A stretch of DNA of 64,000 nucleotides from Dirofilaria immitis (GCA_024305405.1 JAKNDB010000103.1:1798001-1862000), one strand, 5' to 3'; positions 50,614-63,839 are shown, numbered from the stretch's first letter. The notes: a model not told the origin generated them from the sequence alone. Numbers and translations are program-made.

Positions 50614-53116
50614 TATAATTCATCTATAGAAATTAATGTAAATAATAGTTTTTGTAAATATTACTTTAATTTTAACATGTAAATAAACTCATTAGAAAAT
50701 ATTTTTATTTATTTTTTGGGACGATATCAAATTAACAGTTGATGATTAAGATAATAATTGAAGAGAAGCGAAAATATTTTGAAATATATACCATTATTTT
50801 ATAAATGATAATCTTTCTCTTTTTCTTTCTATCAATCATGTTTTGTCATAATCTCGATTTCTAGATATAATTTTAATTCTTTAACTTATATCTTTAAATG
50901 ATGCTTTCCAAAATAAAAAACAAATCAGGTCAGTTCATTTAAAGTATAAGTTTAGAAATAGAAAATAAAATGTTTAGACCACTGAAATTTACAAATGTAA
51001 GTTGAGAAATTTGTATCATTAGTTGATTTTTATCATTTAAATGTTTCATTAATCTCGAGTCAAAATTTTATGAATCTCATCCGTTTAAGTGATAGTATTG
51101 AAATCAAGAAATTAAGAAAATTTCTTAGTAATAAACAAATGAAAATAAAAATATAATTACTGATTAACAAATTACTAGGAAATGAATGAAATGAATGTGA
51201 TAAGAAACAGAAATTATTTTCAGCCAAAAATTAATCCTAATTTTTTGTAGAATCAGGATTGATTCCATTACATTATATACATGATTTTGTTTACATTGTA
51301 AATAATTTTCTTATTACTTAACAATAAGCCATACTTCAATTATATATATATATATATAATCAAGAAGAGATGAGGAATATGAAGCAATATTTTGCTTTAA
51401 ATCAGTGACATCTGACTGTTATTTATATTTCTCTCAATTAATTTAGCCAAAAATAAAAAACAAAAATTTGTAACATTAATAATTTTGTTCACACTGTAAA
51501 TAATTTTGTTGTTATTTGGCAATTGCGATAACTTTATATGACTAAGTTGATTTTAGTGTATATTCTAGCTAACAATTAGCAATATTATTTGTAGTTGTCC
51601 ATTTTTGATTGATAATGATGATTATATTAAGATTATCAGCAATCTTGGATTCTTATCAATAGCATTTTGAAAATTTAGTATTTCTCATACCTTTGCTTTT
51701 ATAATTGTCAAAATTTAGGAATTTTTCTGAAATTTTATTTTCCAACTTGTCAACATTTGTTAAAACTGGTCCAAACAATATGATCTCTCCTCTTACATCA
51801 TTAGTTTGTTTCATATAATCTAATCATTTCATTATATGCAAATATTCTTTTTCCAATAAAAATTTGAAATAACGTTCAGATTGTGTTTACCGTTATTCAA
51901 AAAGTTCGCAAAAATCAATAATATCATTTAAAAAATTGGAAAACAATAAAGACAATTGATGTCTGGAAAATTTTCGAAATCTAACATACTAAAAGTGTTA
52001 TAATCTAGATAGATCAAAGTTGCAAAATTAGTATCAAAAAATTTCAGGACAACTTTTTAATATGTTAGAATACCTTTTAAATATTGCACAATAAAACGAA
52101 GAATAATTTGGATTAATTCAAAATTATCTTAATAAATTTTAATACATATTCAAATGATAACATATGATTTGGCTGTTATTGCAAATTGTTTTTAAGAGAC
52201 AAATATTGATAGAATGAATCATTAACGTTTTTATATTGAAATAGACATAATAAGCTTTAAACATTTTGTGCCAATTCAAAACTCATGTAACGACAGCATT
52301 AGCTTAAATTTACCACTTCGATTTAAGCAAAATTTTTCATTTTTTGAATGGAAATTTACCTGAAAAAGTAGGAAAAGTTTATCTTCTTGCTTCAAAAACT
52401 AATCCGTCACAACTTCAACATGGTCCTTTCTTTTTATTGTCTGTTTTGATTTTCTTGCTCTAATCAATTCGCCAAAGTTAGATTTTTACTAAATGATCTT
52501 GAGTAAGATTGGGTATCTTATAAACTCCTTTTTAGCTAGAACCTTAGCAACTTCAGCATCAACTCTTTCAATTTTTAAGTAATTTATAATCATTAAATAC
52601 CAAAAATGTGTTTAACTTGATAACCTAATCTTACAATTTGTATTTAATGCCTATCTTTTACTCAGTATTTCAGCATAGTAATCTAGATATATCAAAATAA
52701 TATGGGTTTAATTTACTTAATTCTACTTGAGTTAAATAATTTTTATAATATTTAACTCCACTTTTTAAAATCTTGTCCATTAGGAGTTCATGTAGAAATA
52801 AGAGCTAATAATGATTTATCATGACTAACTCGAGAATACATTAACCGTATTATAGCTAACTCATGAATCGCACAATTAATCTATATTACATTTTTGAGTA
52901 ATGCTGTTTATGAGCAATGAACTTCTAAAATTGATTTGAGCAATCGAGAATAATTGTTCCAATTATATTCTATGACACCTAGATAATGACACTAACATTA
53001 ATAGCAAAAATAGGCAGAGATCTTACAGAGTTTGTAAGGTACTGCTTCTTTTGTTAGGCTGAGAATATTAGTCATTCCATGTGTGCAGCTTATTATTAAA
53101 TGGAATATAATGAACG
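50614..53116. other. Gene-free AT-rich stretch
   Basis: No supported exon. Contains a short (TA)n tract near 51340-51358 and nothing else distinctive. Confidence 0.5.
50682..50687 (+). terminator. Polyadenylation signal of the TWK gene
   Basis: A canonical AATAAA about 70 nt after the TWK stop codon, followed by T-rich sequence. It is the first such hexamer downstream of the stop. Confidence 0.6.
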
Positions 53117-53135
53117 TGAAGCAATGATATTTGAC

Positions 53136-53238
53136 GGTTTAATTACCCAAGTTTGAGGTAATTGAATGTTTCAGCCCAGAATTATATCTGCTGTGGCTTG
53201 AAATGAAATTTTGGAAAGTCCTACATTAGTGGGACAAC
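53136..53238 (+). ncRNA. SL1: SL1 spliced-leader RNA, copy 1
   Basis: Donor of the 22-nt leader that is trans-spliced onto nematode mRNAs as a small Sm-class RNP. The first 22 bases (53136-53157) match the universal nematode SL1 exon, starting GGTTTAATTACCCAAG and ending TTTGAG, followed at once by the splice donor GTAATT. An Sm-binding site AATTTTGG lies at 53207-53214, and a 3' stem (GTCC/GGAC around TACATTAGTG) closes the RNA. The length of about 103 nt is normal for SL1 RNA. Several genes in this window have acceptors just before their ATG that could receive this leader. Confidence 0.97.
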
Positions 53239-53338
53239 AAACGATCCGATATGAGTAGTAAGCGGTACAATGGTGAGAATTTTTAGAAGCATTGATAGAA
53301 AATATGGGAATTTGATAGATATTTTTGTAATTGATTAT

Positions 53339-53456
53339 GTCTACGACCATACCACGTTGAAAGCACGACATCTCGTCCGATCTGTCAAGTTAAGCAACGT
53401 TGGGCCTGGTTAGTACTTGGATCGGAGACGGCCTGGGAATCCCAGGTGTTGTAGAC
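53339..53456 (+). rRNA. 5S ribosomal RNA
   Basis: 118 nt. The first and last nine bases pair perfectly (GTCTACGAC with GTTGTAGAC) to form helix I. Internal promoter blocks of the RNA polymerase III type 1 class are present: AAGTTAAGCAACGTTG (box A region) and TGGATCGGAGACGGCCTGGG (intermediate element/box C region). A T-rich stretch follows the 3' end, as expected for Pol III termination. It lies 100 bp downstream of SL1 copy 1 in the same orientation. Confidence 0.97.
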
Positions 53457-53552
53457 ATTTTTGTTTTTGAAAACTTTTCATTATTATTATTATTAATCAA
53501 GCCATTTTTCGATGCACTAAAATGATATATGAATGAAGGAATGATATTTGAC

Positions 53553-53655
53553 GGTTTAATTACCCAAGTTTGAGGTAATTGAATGTTTCAGCCCAGAATT
53601 ATATCTGCTGTGGCTTGAAATGAAATTTTGGAAAGTCCTACATTAGTGGGACAAC
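53553..53655 (+). ncRNA. SL1: SL1 spliced-leader RNA, copy 2
   Basis: Identical over the whole RNA to copy 1 as far as I can see, with the 22-nt leader at 53553-53574, donor GTAATT, Sm site and 3' stem. The roughly 17 bases before the leader are also shared apart from one base, so promoter elements immediately upstream are probably kept; more distal sequence differs. Confidence 0.96.
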
Positions 53656-53754
53656 AAACGATCCGATATGAGTAGTAAGCGGTACAATGGTGAGAATTTT
53701 TAAAGCATTGATAGAAAATATGGGAATTTGATAGATATTTTTGTAATTGATTAT

Positions 53755-53830
53755 GTCTACGACCATACCACGTTGAAAGCACGACATCTCGTCCGATTTG
53801 TCAAGTTAAGCAATGTTATGCTTGGTTACT
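53755..53830 (+). pseudogene. Truncated 5S rRNA pseudogene
   Basis: The first 75 or so bases follow the intact 5S gene with a few substitutions (for example GATCTGTC becomes GATTTGTC, and CAACGTTGGGCC becomes CAATGTTATGCT). Similarity stops after TTGGTTA, so the box C region and the 3' strand of helix I are missing. It cannot produce a normal 5S RNA. Confidence 0.93.
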
Positions 53831-55294
53831 GTAATCTCTTTGTTGCTTTGTTAACTTTGTTTATTGATCGCAAAAATATGTCAATAATAGATTTTTGTCA
53901 ATTAAAATTTTAGATTTTAAAAAAGTAGATCAAGTCTTATTTTGATTCTAATTCCTTATATTAAAATCAAATTACTGTCATTCATCACATTCTCATTTAT
54001 TTCTTATATCACGTAAATTATGTTTTATGCATGAAAAATGCATGAATTCAATATTTAGCTGAGATTGTCCTCGAATTGAAATAATTTTGCAATTAAGTAG
54101 TTCGATTTAATTTCATATAACCAAAAAGGTTCAATTTAAACATTTCTATTCAGATGAATATTTCCTTTTCTTCACTTATAAAATTATTCAAATACTCATT
54201 TACATGTGCCATCGTATATAAAAATTGACTTGTTCAAATATTAGCAAATTTAAAAAAAAAGCAAATTTTTATTTTTTCTCAAAAGGATCATTTCATAGAT
54301 AGTAAATAATATATCATTTAAGCGAATACATCAGTAAAAATTCTTTATTCTGCTTTGTTTCACTTTTCTTTTATTTCAAAAATCAAATTGGAAAACATGA
54401 AATATATATATTTAAGATATTTTATCCTTAACAAATAAGCACGATAGATTGAAAAAAAAAGGAATAAATAAAAATAAACAAAATATTTCACAATTGCGGG
54501 ATTTTATAACTGAAGTCTTGTTTTGTAACATTAGGATATGGTTTGCCTTCCTTTTGCATCTGCAAAATAAGAAAAACAAAAGTTTCATTTTTATATCATC
54601 AATAAATGAATGTAAATTATTGATTTGCTAAATTGTTGAATAAAATATGCTTTTATTGCTTGAAATTTTTATTTTTTTTTATTGGTTTCAGGATTCAACC
54701 AAAGAATGAATTAGATTCGGCGAATTGAATTGACGGAATTCAACCAGAGAATGGATTCGGTTTGCCGGATTGTTGCAACTGAAAAATCGGTGAAAAATTG
54801 CAACAATATATTAGTTTGGTTAATTTTTTTAGTAGTAGTGATGGATTAAGTAAGAATAATTTGATGCAAATAAATTTTCAATACTATTTACTGATTGTAA
54901 TTCAAAAATAATTAATAAAAAATTTTATTTCTATTATCATGGCACAAACTATGAATTGGAATACTGTGAATATAATAAGTTAAAATTAGAAAGTTAAAAG
55001 AAAAAAGCGTGTAATATTGAATGCATGTAACATACACTAAGTGTTTGCATTTAAGTTTAATTATCCATTTTACTTAAGACTGTGCATAAGTGCATAAATT
55101 TGCTAAAATGCATGATACATGCAAAATGTGCGTGAAATAAATGAGTATATCATAATGCTAAGATAAATTTGTAAACAGGATTAAAATTTATAGATATATG
55201 TTAAATGGTAAGTAAGTAAATGTATATATTCTAATTAATTGAATTGTTTAAATTAATGAAGTAAAATTCAAAAAAATGAAAATTTAATTTGGCT
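53831..55294. other. AT-rich spacer
   Basis: No exon is supported. An imperfect pair of about 40 bp (GATTCAACCAAAGAATG and AATTCAACCAGAGAATGG) lies near 54692-54772. Confidence 0.5.
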
Positions 55295-55656
55295 AATTTG
55301 GAACGATGGTAAAGAATGGTAATTTGGAACGATGGTAAAGAATGATAATTTGGAACGATGGTAAAGAATGATAATTTGGAACGATGGTAAAGAATGATAA
55401 TTTGGAACGATGGTAAAGAATGATAATTTGGAACGATGGTAAAGAATGATAATTTGGAACGATGGTAAAGAATGATAATTTGGAACGATGGTAAAGAATG
55501 ATAATTTGGAACGATGGTAAAGAATGATAATTTGGAACGATGGTAAAGAATGATAATTTGGAACGATGGTAAAGAATGATAATTTGGAACGATGGTAAAG
55601 AATGATAATTTGGAACGATGGTAAAGAATGATAATTTGGAACGATGGTAAAGAATA
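55295..55656. repeat. 26-bp minisatellite, 14 copies
   Basis: The unit begins AATTTGGAACGATGGTAAAG and continues AATGAT. Fourteen copies run without spacers; the inner ones look identical and the only variants are at the left end (GGT for GAT). The homogeneity indicates recent expansion. It lies just downstream of the visible 3' part of the calponin gene. Confidence 0.97.
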
Positions 55657-55814
55657 ATTTAGAAAAGTCGATTACGAATGCAGCGATATAATATAATACT
55701 ATAGATAATAGTGACTTTTTAATTTAAAATATTTTGAATATGTGCGAATTTTGCTATTTAAATAAAATTTTGTTAAAGAATGCTTGTAAAAATACATTAA
55801 GAAGAAGAACAAAC

Positions 55815-58324
55815 CTTTCGACCAAGTGATAATAATGTGACGCAAACAGAAAAAGATCGCGACCCTCGAAAAGATCAACTGATTGAAAAGTTTCCTCGGT
55901 TGGTACACCCATCTTTTAGCCCAAGCAACGAATGAGTTAATATTTTCCATGCATGCAAAATTTGAAATGGGTTTTTGAATCTTCTTTATAGCATTAGGTT
56001 CAATACTATTTGCTAATCTGAAATGTAAATATATTAAATTAATTTCACGTTAAAAGACTAAATTCATTTACTGATCTTTAATTCGTTAAAAATTTAAAAG
56101 AAGTAATTTCAAAAAAGCAACTCGTTTAACTGAATTGAATTTTTTGATACCTTAATAATAATAAATTACTCTGATCAATTTTTGATTGTTTGCTGTTTAA
56201 TTGAAAAAAAATATTTCGTATTATTTCAATTCTTTTCTCCAAAAAAGGAAAATGATACATAGTTGAAAAAGAAAATTATATATATCCTTTGAACGAAATA
56301 TAAAACATTTGAAAAGAAGCAAAAATACTTCATAAAAATTCGACAATTATTAATATTACTCGTTTAAAATTTTCTGATAATATCATAAATCTTTTGGAAC
56401 TAAGCAAAAATGATAACATAACTTTGAAAAAATTTATCATTCATATTCGAAAATAATATTTGTTCAAAATGATATCTGTTTAATTTTTATGAAATTGGGT
56501 GGAATATTTTATTCCAATTCATTATTGATAACTGATAATCTTTAACTTATCCATAATAATTTTCATACTATGACAAGTATTTATTGATATCTGTTTAATT
56601 TTTATGAAATTGGGTGGAATATTTTATTCCAATTCATTATTGATAACTGATAATCTTTAACTTATCCATAATAATTTTCATACTATGACAAGTATTTATG
56701 AGTAAATTTCATCAAAGAAGTTCAAAAATTCAGGAAATTAAAGCTTCGAGAAGGATTTTTAATTTAAGTAAAGAGTAATCAAAAATACATGTATAGAAAT
56801 TTTTTCAAGCTAAGCTTTTCCTTATTCTTCATCCAATGCTCACTGATATGAAATGTTTATACCTTAAATTGATTGATTTCTATTACTAGTAAAAATAAGT
56901 TTATTTCAATTGATAAGATTTATCATAAAATTAATAATGAATGCTGCGGGAAGTTATATCAAGGAAACATAATGCTAGATGGAAAAAATTCGATGATTAA
57001 TGATTATTAAAAGCTTAAAATAATCATAATTTTATTAAATGTCTTAACTAGAAGATATTCATATTTCTGAGATTAGTTAGTTAACATTCAACTTTATAAG
57101 AAATACTGATAATAATTGATAAAAATAAATAATGATCGCCATCATAATCATGATGATTTAGCGATATAGCAAGATTCATTATAGCCGATATTGAAAATCT
57201 CATTATCGAGAAAGTATTTCTATGTTTCATGCCTATTATTGCATTTCATAAATGAAAAATTAATAACGAGTTATGAAGTGAAAAGATTTTTAAAATAACT
57301 GCAGATCTTTTACCACTATCTAAAAATTTTTATGATTTTATGATTTTTTCAAATCATTAATTAATGCTATTTATGTTAATCTTCAATTTCCTAATCATAA
57401 AAATATGAATTTTTTTAATATTATCATTATGTTTTACCAATTAAGATCCTATAATGAGCTTTTTTTTAATTTGAATAATCAAATTAGGCAATAAATTTAA
57501 TCACCTGAAATGATTATAAAATTATAATAAATTAAAATATATCAATCAAATCTACTTGCAAAGAAGAGTTCCATCCTTTAGTAACTTCGAAAAATTTTCA
57601 GGTGTTCCTTCAGTCGAAATATTTTCACCACTCATCTTTTTGATCCATTCTAACAAGCCTTGTGCTTCGTCACTGTTGAATTTTGATGCTTGCTAAAAGT
57701 ATTTAATATTATTTTATATACATATATAAATAAATTATTATTGTTATTTTCATTCTTTTATATTTCCTTTTCATACATTTACTTTAAAATTTCATTGTCA
57801 AAATAATTTAAATTAATATTATGAAATGATATAATCATATCATATAATAACAATGTAATGTACATAATTTATTATCCAAAAAAAAAAACAAAACAATATT
57901 TGGGAGATATTTGATTTTTACAGCGATATTTAAATTAATATCTGGCAAAGAAATAAGTTGAATTAATAATGATAAAAGTAGAAATAGTAAAAATTCTTGT
58001 TAGCATACAAAACTTTTACACTAAAATTTTATAATAAAATCATTGATTTGATTTTTCTATCTTTCTTTACCTTTGATAGTTAAAAGTTATTATAAATCAA
58101 TTCAACTGCTACAATTCGATAAAAAAAAATTTAAGTGAAAATAGAAAAATATAATAGTATAAATGAAGGATCCTATTTCTAAATTTTGCTGAAATTCATT
58201 TTTAAGCATTAATTGTTAATTTGCAAATTACATTCAATTACAAATAAATGAATGATTGTTTCCTTAAGTTTACCTTTTGCATAACAGCAAAGCCAATGCC
58301 ACCAGCGGTCGTACGAGTTGACAT
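55815..58324 (-). CDS. Calponin/transgelin-like protein (CH domain), three exons visible, two one-base frame breaks
   Basis: An actin-binding muscle or cytoskeletal protein. Minus-strand exons are 58324-58274 ([17 protein letters not shown]), 57692-57556 ([34 protein letters not shown]) and 56017-55815 ([63 protein letters not shown]). These are the successive parts of a type-3 calponin-homology domain in the right order. In exon 3 the homology changes frame twice: near 55911, where one base is missing before GGGTGTACC on the minus strand, and in the A5 run 55850-55854. Adding one base at each gives 205 nt and a correct phase-0 end at a GT donor. Exons after the CH domain (calponin repeats or tail) were not found in the next 2 kb, so the 3' end is missing from this model. 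The intron 56018-57555 contains a 115-bp tandem duplication. Confidence 0.87.
56471..56699. repeat. 115-bp perfect tandem duplication
   Basis: Two adjacent copies starting GATATCTGTTTAATTTTTAT appear identical over at least 114 bp. It lies in the second intron of the calponin gene. Either a very recent duplication or an assembly duplicate. Confidence 0.95.
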
Positions 58325-61300
58325 TTTTGGTATCAAATGTTATTTGTTATCAAATGAATTGCAAAAGGGAAATTCGAATAGATTTTGAATTTTCCACTAA
58401 ATAGATAATATTTGCTTTAGTGAATGCAGCTGTTAACTGGAGTGACGAATAATAGGCTTAGTGAAATGGTGTAAAGTAAGACTAGGAATGAGTTGATGTT
58501 GATGATGATAATGGTTTATCTTTGCTTAGCAGAAACAATAAGTATGGATGGTAAGATATATAGCATTAAGTTTGAGCTAAGTTCAAACTTTCAATGAATA
58601 GATATCGTTTCTCTTATCATTTCTTTAGCGATTTTCCGAAGGATAGACGCACCCACTCATCTAAGAGATTACAATTTGCTTCCTTTCTTTCAAATGCTTA
58701 CATTCTTTTTCTAAAGAATTTTTAAAAAAGAAAAGTGACAGATGTAATCCATCTTTTGGAGGGCGAAGAAAGAAATCAGGCGAATAAAATCAGAAAGGAA
58801 GAGAAATTCAGATTATTATTAAGCAATCTATTTTTTGATCCTTTGATTCATCCTTATAATTGTTTATTATTAGTCATCATTTACATATGCCCATCGCTGA
58901 CTTTCATTTAACGTTTTTTATCTGTCAATTTTACTTATCAACCTATCCATCTGCATAAAATGTATAGTTGTATACATATCGATTTTTTAATCTATATCTG
59001 TCGTTTGAAAATTTTCCCTTTTATCTGTTCTTGGTAACTCTGAATTCAAGATACTAAAATATTTATTAATCATACATCTATTTTGTACTGGAAAATATCG
59101 GGAATTGAAATGTCTACTAATCATTTTCTCTTTCATTTGTTGTTATATAAAAACTAGGAAATATTGTTTGAAAAATGGTAAATATTTTCACATATGAAGA
59201 AAATACTTGAAAAAATAAATTATGTTGCGAAAAACGAGCAACTGTTATTTGCTGTAAACTTTCAAATTCCTGTACTTTTCTTGAAGGGCTTTACTAATAA
59301 AATTGAAATTTCTTTTAAGATGCCTTTTTATTCTTTGCTTTACTTTTCACTTCAAGCAATTATATTATCGAGAAGAAAAAAAAAGGGAAAGTAACCAATT
59401 ACTTTGACGAAAAATCAAATTGTAAATGGATAATGTTATAAAGTGCTATTCATTTTAGCATTTTTACTGCATTAAAAATTAAGATTGATTGTTCACAAAT
59501 CATAAGATTATACTAATTCATTTTGTTAATTTCAAATTTCATTATTATTCGAATTGATGCGTCGAGACAAACTTTTATAATTTCAATAGCAAAAAAAAAA
59601 CTATTAAATCATGGAATGAAATTATTCTGCGGTTCTGTATATTCGGCACACAAATAGAGTTTTACATATTCACTTTTATAGCTGGTTTATAGGTAACTAT
59701 TTCTTTTATCACTTTATAATATCATTTGCAATATACAACACTATAGCTCCAATATGTATATTTTTCTCTTTATATATTAATTTCAGTGATTTCATTCTAA
59801 AAATATTTCTGTTTTAATAATTTAATCAACAGATTCTTCATTTTAAGCATAGCAAATTACGCTTATCACTTTTATTGCTATCATCATCGTCATCATTATC
59901 ATTATCATTATCGTTATCACCTATCCATAGCTCTAGCAATTTCATCGCTTACAACATTCGATTTTAGCGAGCCACAAAAATCATTAAACTGTCAGCATTT
60001 AAAATATTCTAAAAGCAAAAGTTCGAATGAAATATTTAAAAGAAAGGCAACCCAAATAAAAAAATGATTCAACTGAAGATCATATTAAAAAATACGTTAT
60101 TACAGAGAAAATCCTTGAATAATATTGTCTTCAAAACAAATAAAATTAATTTTTGGCGAAATTTTAAATTCAAATATCATATAAATAATGAACTTTGATT
60201 AATCTGAAAAATTTAAGCGAAGCATAAAATGACAAATATTTGATTCATTGCATAGATGCGATCAACAAAAAAATCAATTTGAATTCTAAGGCATCTATTA
60301 AATGATAAAACATTTCTTCATCATTTTTTATAAGTAATGACTGAACAATGGATTATATCTTTTTTTTTTAATTTCTAGAACAATTTTTGTTTAATTTGAA
60401 CAAGAAATTCATAAAATATTGTAGTACACATTATAAGGAAGGAATTTTCATCATTTGAATGAAATTGTAATTTAATAGGAAGAAAAGGACAACGAAAAAC
60501 AAATCCATGAATTAATTAAAATGAATGATATTTAGCAATTCGTAATAGCAATTAATTTCGTACATAAAATTTGGAAAAACAAATAAATAATAATGAAATA
60601 TTTGTAATCATTCAATAATTGTTAACATTTTATATAAATTATATATAACATTATCGGAAAAAGCCTGAAAGGAAAATATACTACTCAAAAACGATTTATT
60701 TTTAAGGGAAAATGTAATACTCTGAATAAATCAATGTTTCGAACTTTTCCAACTTCATCTATTCCATTGTAAGTAAAGAAAAGCGAAAAAGCATGAAGAT
60801 CTTTAATTAGAATTTGTTGATTAAATGATTATAAGAATAAATGTTTTTAGATTTTTGATATCTTGATGTTATCTAATCAGGAGAGAGTGTTAAAGCAGAA
60901 TGTCAAAGAGAGAGTGAATTATTATCCTGTTACGTTGTTTTTGTTCCATTATTATTATTATGAGTGGGAAAAGATAAAATTGGGAGAGAAAGGGTAAATA
61001 AAAATTAGGATAATACGAAATATTTGATATATGCATCTTAGAAATTCATATTTATTATTTATGCATCAAAACATTCGAATTTTATATTCGATAATTTACT
61101 TTTCTTCATTTGCAATTTTTTAAAATAATTCGAAATGAGAAATGAAAATTTCGTTTTCTATTATTGTGAGAATTATTTTCAAGTCGTTAATTATAAGCTT
61201 CAGAATATAAAATAATTATGATTATTTTTTTCCGGGAGATGTTATATGATGCACATAATTAATATAAATTTTATTTTATGGAATCAATTTCACGATTTAA

Positions 61301-63839
61301 TTTCAAACGAATCATTGACTTAATTTTCTTTTTTTTTAATTTCAAAATTTTTTCTTTTTTAAGCTATAAAAATTATATATATTATAGTATATCTCAAGTT
61401 CATTTTATCTTTATTGATATATGCGTTATCAAACCATCTAGTTGGATTAAATAAATATCACTCGCAAAGATAAGTGAAATGGCATAAAAAGATATAGAAA
61501 TTGCAAGAATAAACTGTTGCAAGAATAAACTGAAGTTCTTTTAAATTAAAAAAAAAAATATTTAATGATCTATTGATAAATAAACAAACATGAAAAAACT
61601 GTTGAAAATTTGACTATTCATAAATTCTAGTGACTAAGAATGTTTATTCTCAAAAATTTATTTCTGTAAAGTCGTAAATTGCTATAAACAAAAAAAAATC
61701 ATAAACGACAAAACGAAAAGTTTGGTTTCCATTCCTTTTCAAATAACAAATTCAAGATTATATGAATTATTTGTATTGCTATTTTACAAAATCATTTAAA
61801 TTATATGTTTGGAATTGGCTATAAGTTCAATATTTTAGTAAAGTATTCGATAAAGTAAATTCTTTAAATCCACTAATTTTAATGTCAAAAACCAAAATAT
61901 ATAATGAACAAAAAATTAATTAAAAGCAAGTCTGAAGAAATAACGTATAGCAAGTCAGACGAAAATGAATTCTAAACGAAAATAAGGGATTTTTATGCTA
62001 AATCAATCATACAAAGTCAATAATCATTTCGATCAATATTATTAAAGTATTTTTCTACAAAAATCAGTGAGATCGATTTTTTTATCAACAAAATATCACT
62101 TTCATATTTTAATTTTTTAACCATTTTTTATTAAAAATTAAAAATCACTTATTATATGTCTCAAATCATAAAAATTTTTCATGGACATTTTGACAAGCTA
62201 TATCAGCAAAATTGGTGCTGCGTTATTTTCAATGATAAGAAGTTATGAAACAAATCTACCATGACGATATTTAATTAAAAATAGAAAATATAAAATTCAC
62301 TTAATAATATTTTATCTCATCAATTATTGTCTCATATTTCTAGTCTATTCAAAAGTATTACGATTATAATTAAAACGAGAAATATCCTTCCTTTACTTAT
62401 TTAAAGAGGTATAGCAGGAAATATGATGCTTCAGGTAAATTTCGCTTCACTCATCTATCATCCTCTCAATAAGAATTTATCCGAATTTTCTATTAAAGAA
62501 ATTTCGTCCAGTAAATTAATGCTAAGAATTTATACTAATAAGTTAGTGCTTGATAACTTATTTCAAAAAAATGCTATATTTATTAATATTCGATGTTAAT
62601 CGACAATAGAACAATTTCTAAATTATGAGATTTCAAGTCGTATAATGCAAAATATAATTTTACCAGTATTTCATTCGACTTATTAATTACCACTAGTTTT
62701 TTGCAATTTACAATATCTGTTCAGTTTCCTACAAATTTATCTAACACTATTTTTCTGTATAGTCAAGTCGAATCCGTTAAAACTAAACTTACACTCACTA
62801 AAAATTATTGTCCTATAATTATTAACCTATCTTTTTATTATATAACTTTGAAATTTGAAAATTGTATACATATTGACTTTAAAATTCGAAATCTGACAGT
62901 TAACATATTCTTCATCAATTTCATCTAAAATTACTCTAATTAAATATTAGTTTTTAATCAGTGTATGGTTTTTCTCGCTTCTAGTACTAATTAAATGTAA
63001 TATTTTAATACCATTAGTGCTTCAGCGAATGAGAAAAGATGAAACTAATTATTGAACAACATATTTTGATTTAAATTTCGGATAAAAAAGTAAAATGGTT
63101 TAAAATGTTTCATTTTGTCTCAAAATATCACATTCAGGTACTGATTTTAAGCAATACAAAAGGTAGAGTGCATTTTCTTAATTCGCTTTCTCTAAAATTA
63201 AAAAGGCATATATCCCTGTCCTTGATTCTATTCGACTCTCTGCCTCATATTCATATTCATATCAAATGAATTTATATAAAGTAAATATAATATAGTTAAT
63301 CATTGAGAGAGGAAGAGAGAGAGATAGAAAGAGAAAGAGAAAAAAATGGGTCCTATAATTTCTTGTTTGCTTGTTTAATAAATTTATGGTTTGATATGAT
63401 AATTGCATTATCAAGAGAATACAAGCATTGTTTAATGCTTTCAATTGTATATCAGCATTGAATTAGCTAAGAACAAACTGTACGAATTTGAAAATATAGC
63501 TATTTTCTGAATAGTATATGTGTAACGGTGATGGAATATTTAAAATAAATTTCATATGATCTCGGTGGAATGAATATCATTTAATGCATAACAAAACAAG
63601 ATCTTTTCGATACTGATCGATATTTTATTAACAAAATAATATAACGTTAATGTGCTCATACATATATATATATATATTTGAGAGTGTTTAGGAATAAAAA
63701 GTTTTAACTTATTTTGGATGTTAAAAAAATTCAAACAAAATGCTTATCTATATCAAAACAATTATCTAATCAGAGTTTAATTCATAGTTGATAATTCAGC
63801 ATTGTTGAAAAAGATTTAAATCAAATTTTAATCGAAATA
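58325..63839. other. Gene-free AT-rich stretch upstream of the calponin gene
   Basis: About 5.5 kb with no supported exon. Simple sequence includes a TCA/TTA-rich tract at 59880-59925, a GA tract at 63303-63344 and a short (AT)n near 63660. Promoter elements for the calponin gene should lie at the left end, but I recognise none. Confidence 0.5.

Larger units (their letters stand above)
53117..53830 (+). repeat. Two tandem SL1/5S rRNA units, the second truncated
   Basis: The unit from about 53117 is repeated from about 53534 (period about 417 bp). Each copy carries an SL1 RNA gene, a 100-bp spacer and a 5S gene in the same orientation. The spacers are almost identical, with a one-base difference (TTTTTAGAAGC versus TTTTTAAAGC). 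Similarity ends inside the second 5S at about 53830. Linked 5S and SL1 genes are known from many nematodes. Confidence 0.95.

Noticed and set aside
53171..53371. Minus-strand open frame repeated at 53588-53782
   Set aside because: It is the antisense of the duplicated SL1 RNA and 5S spacer; its duplication follows from the repeat, not from a protein.
55295..55656. Possible CRISPR array
   Set aside because: The repeat units are directly contiguous with no unique spacers, and the context is a nematode nuclear genome.
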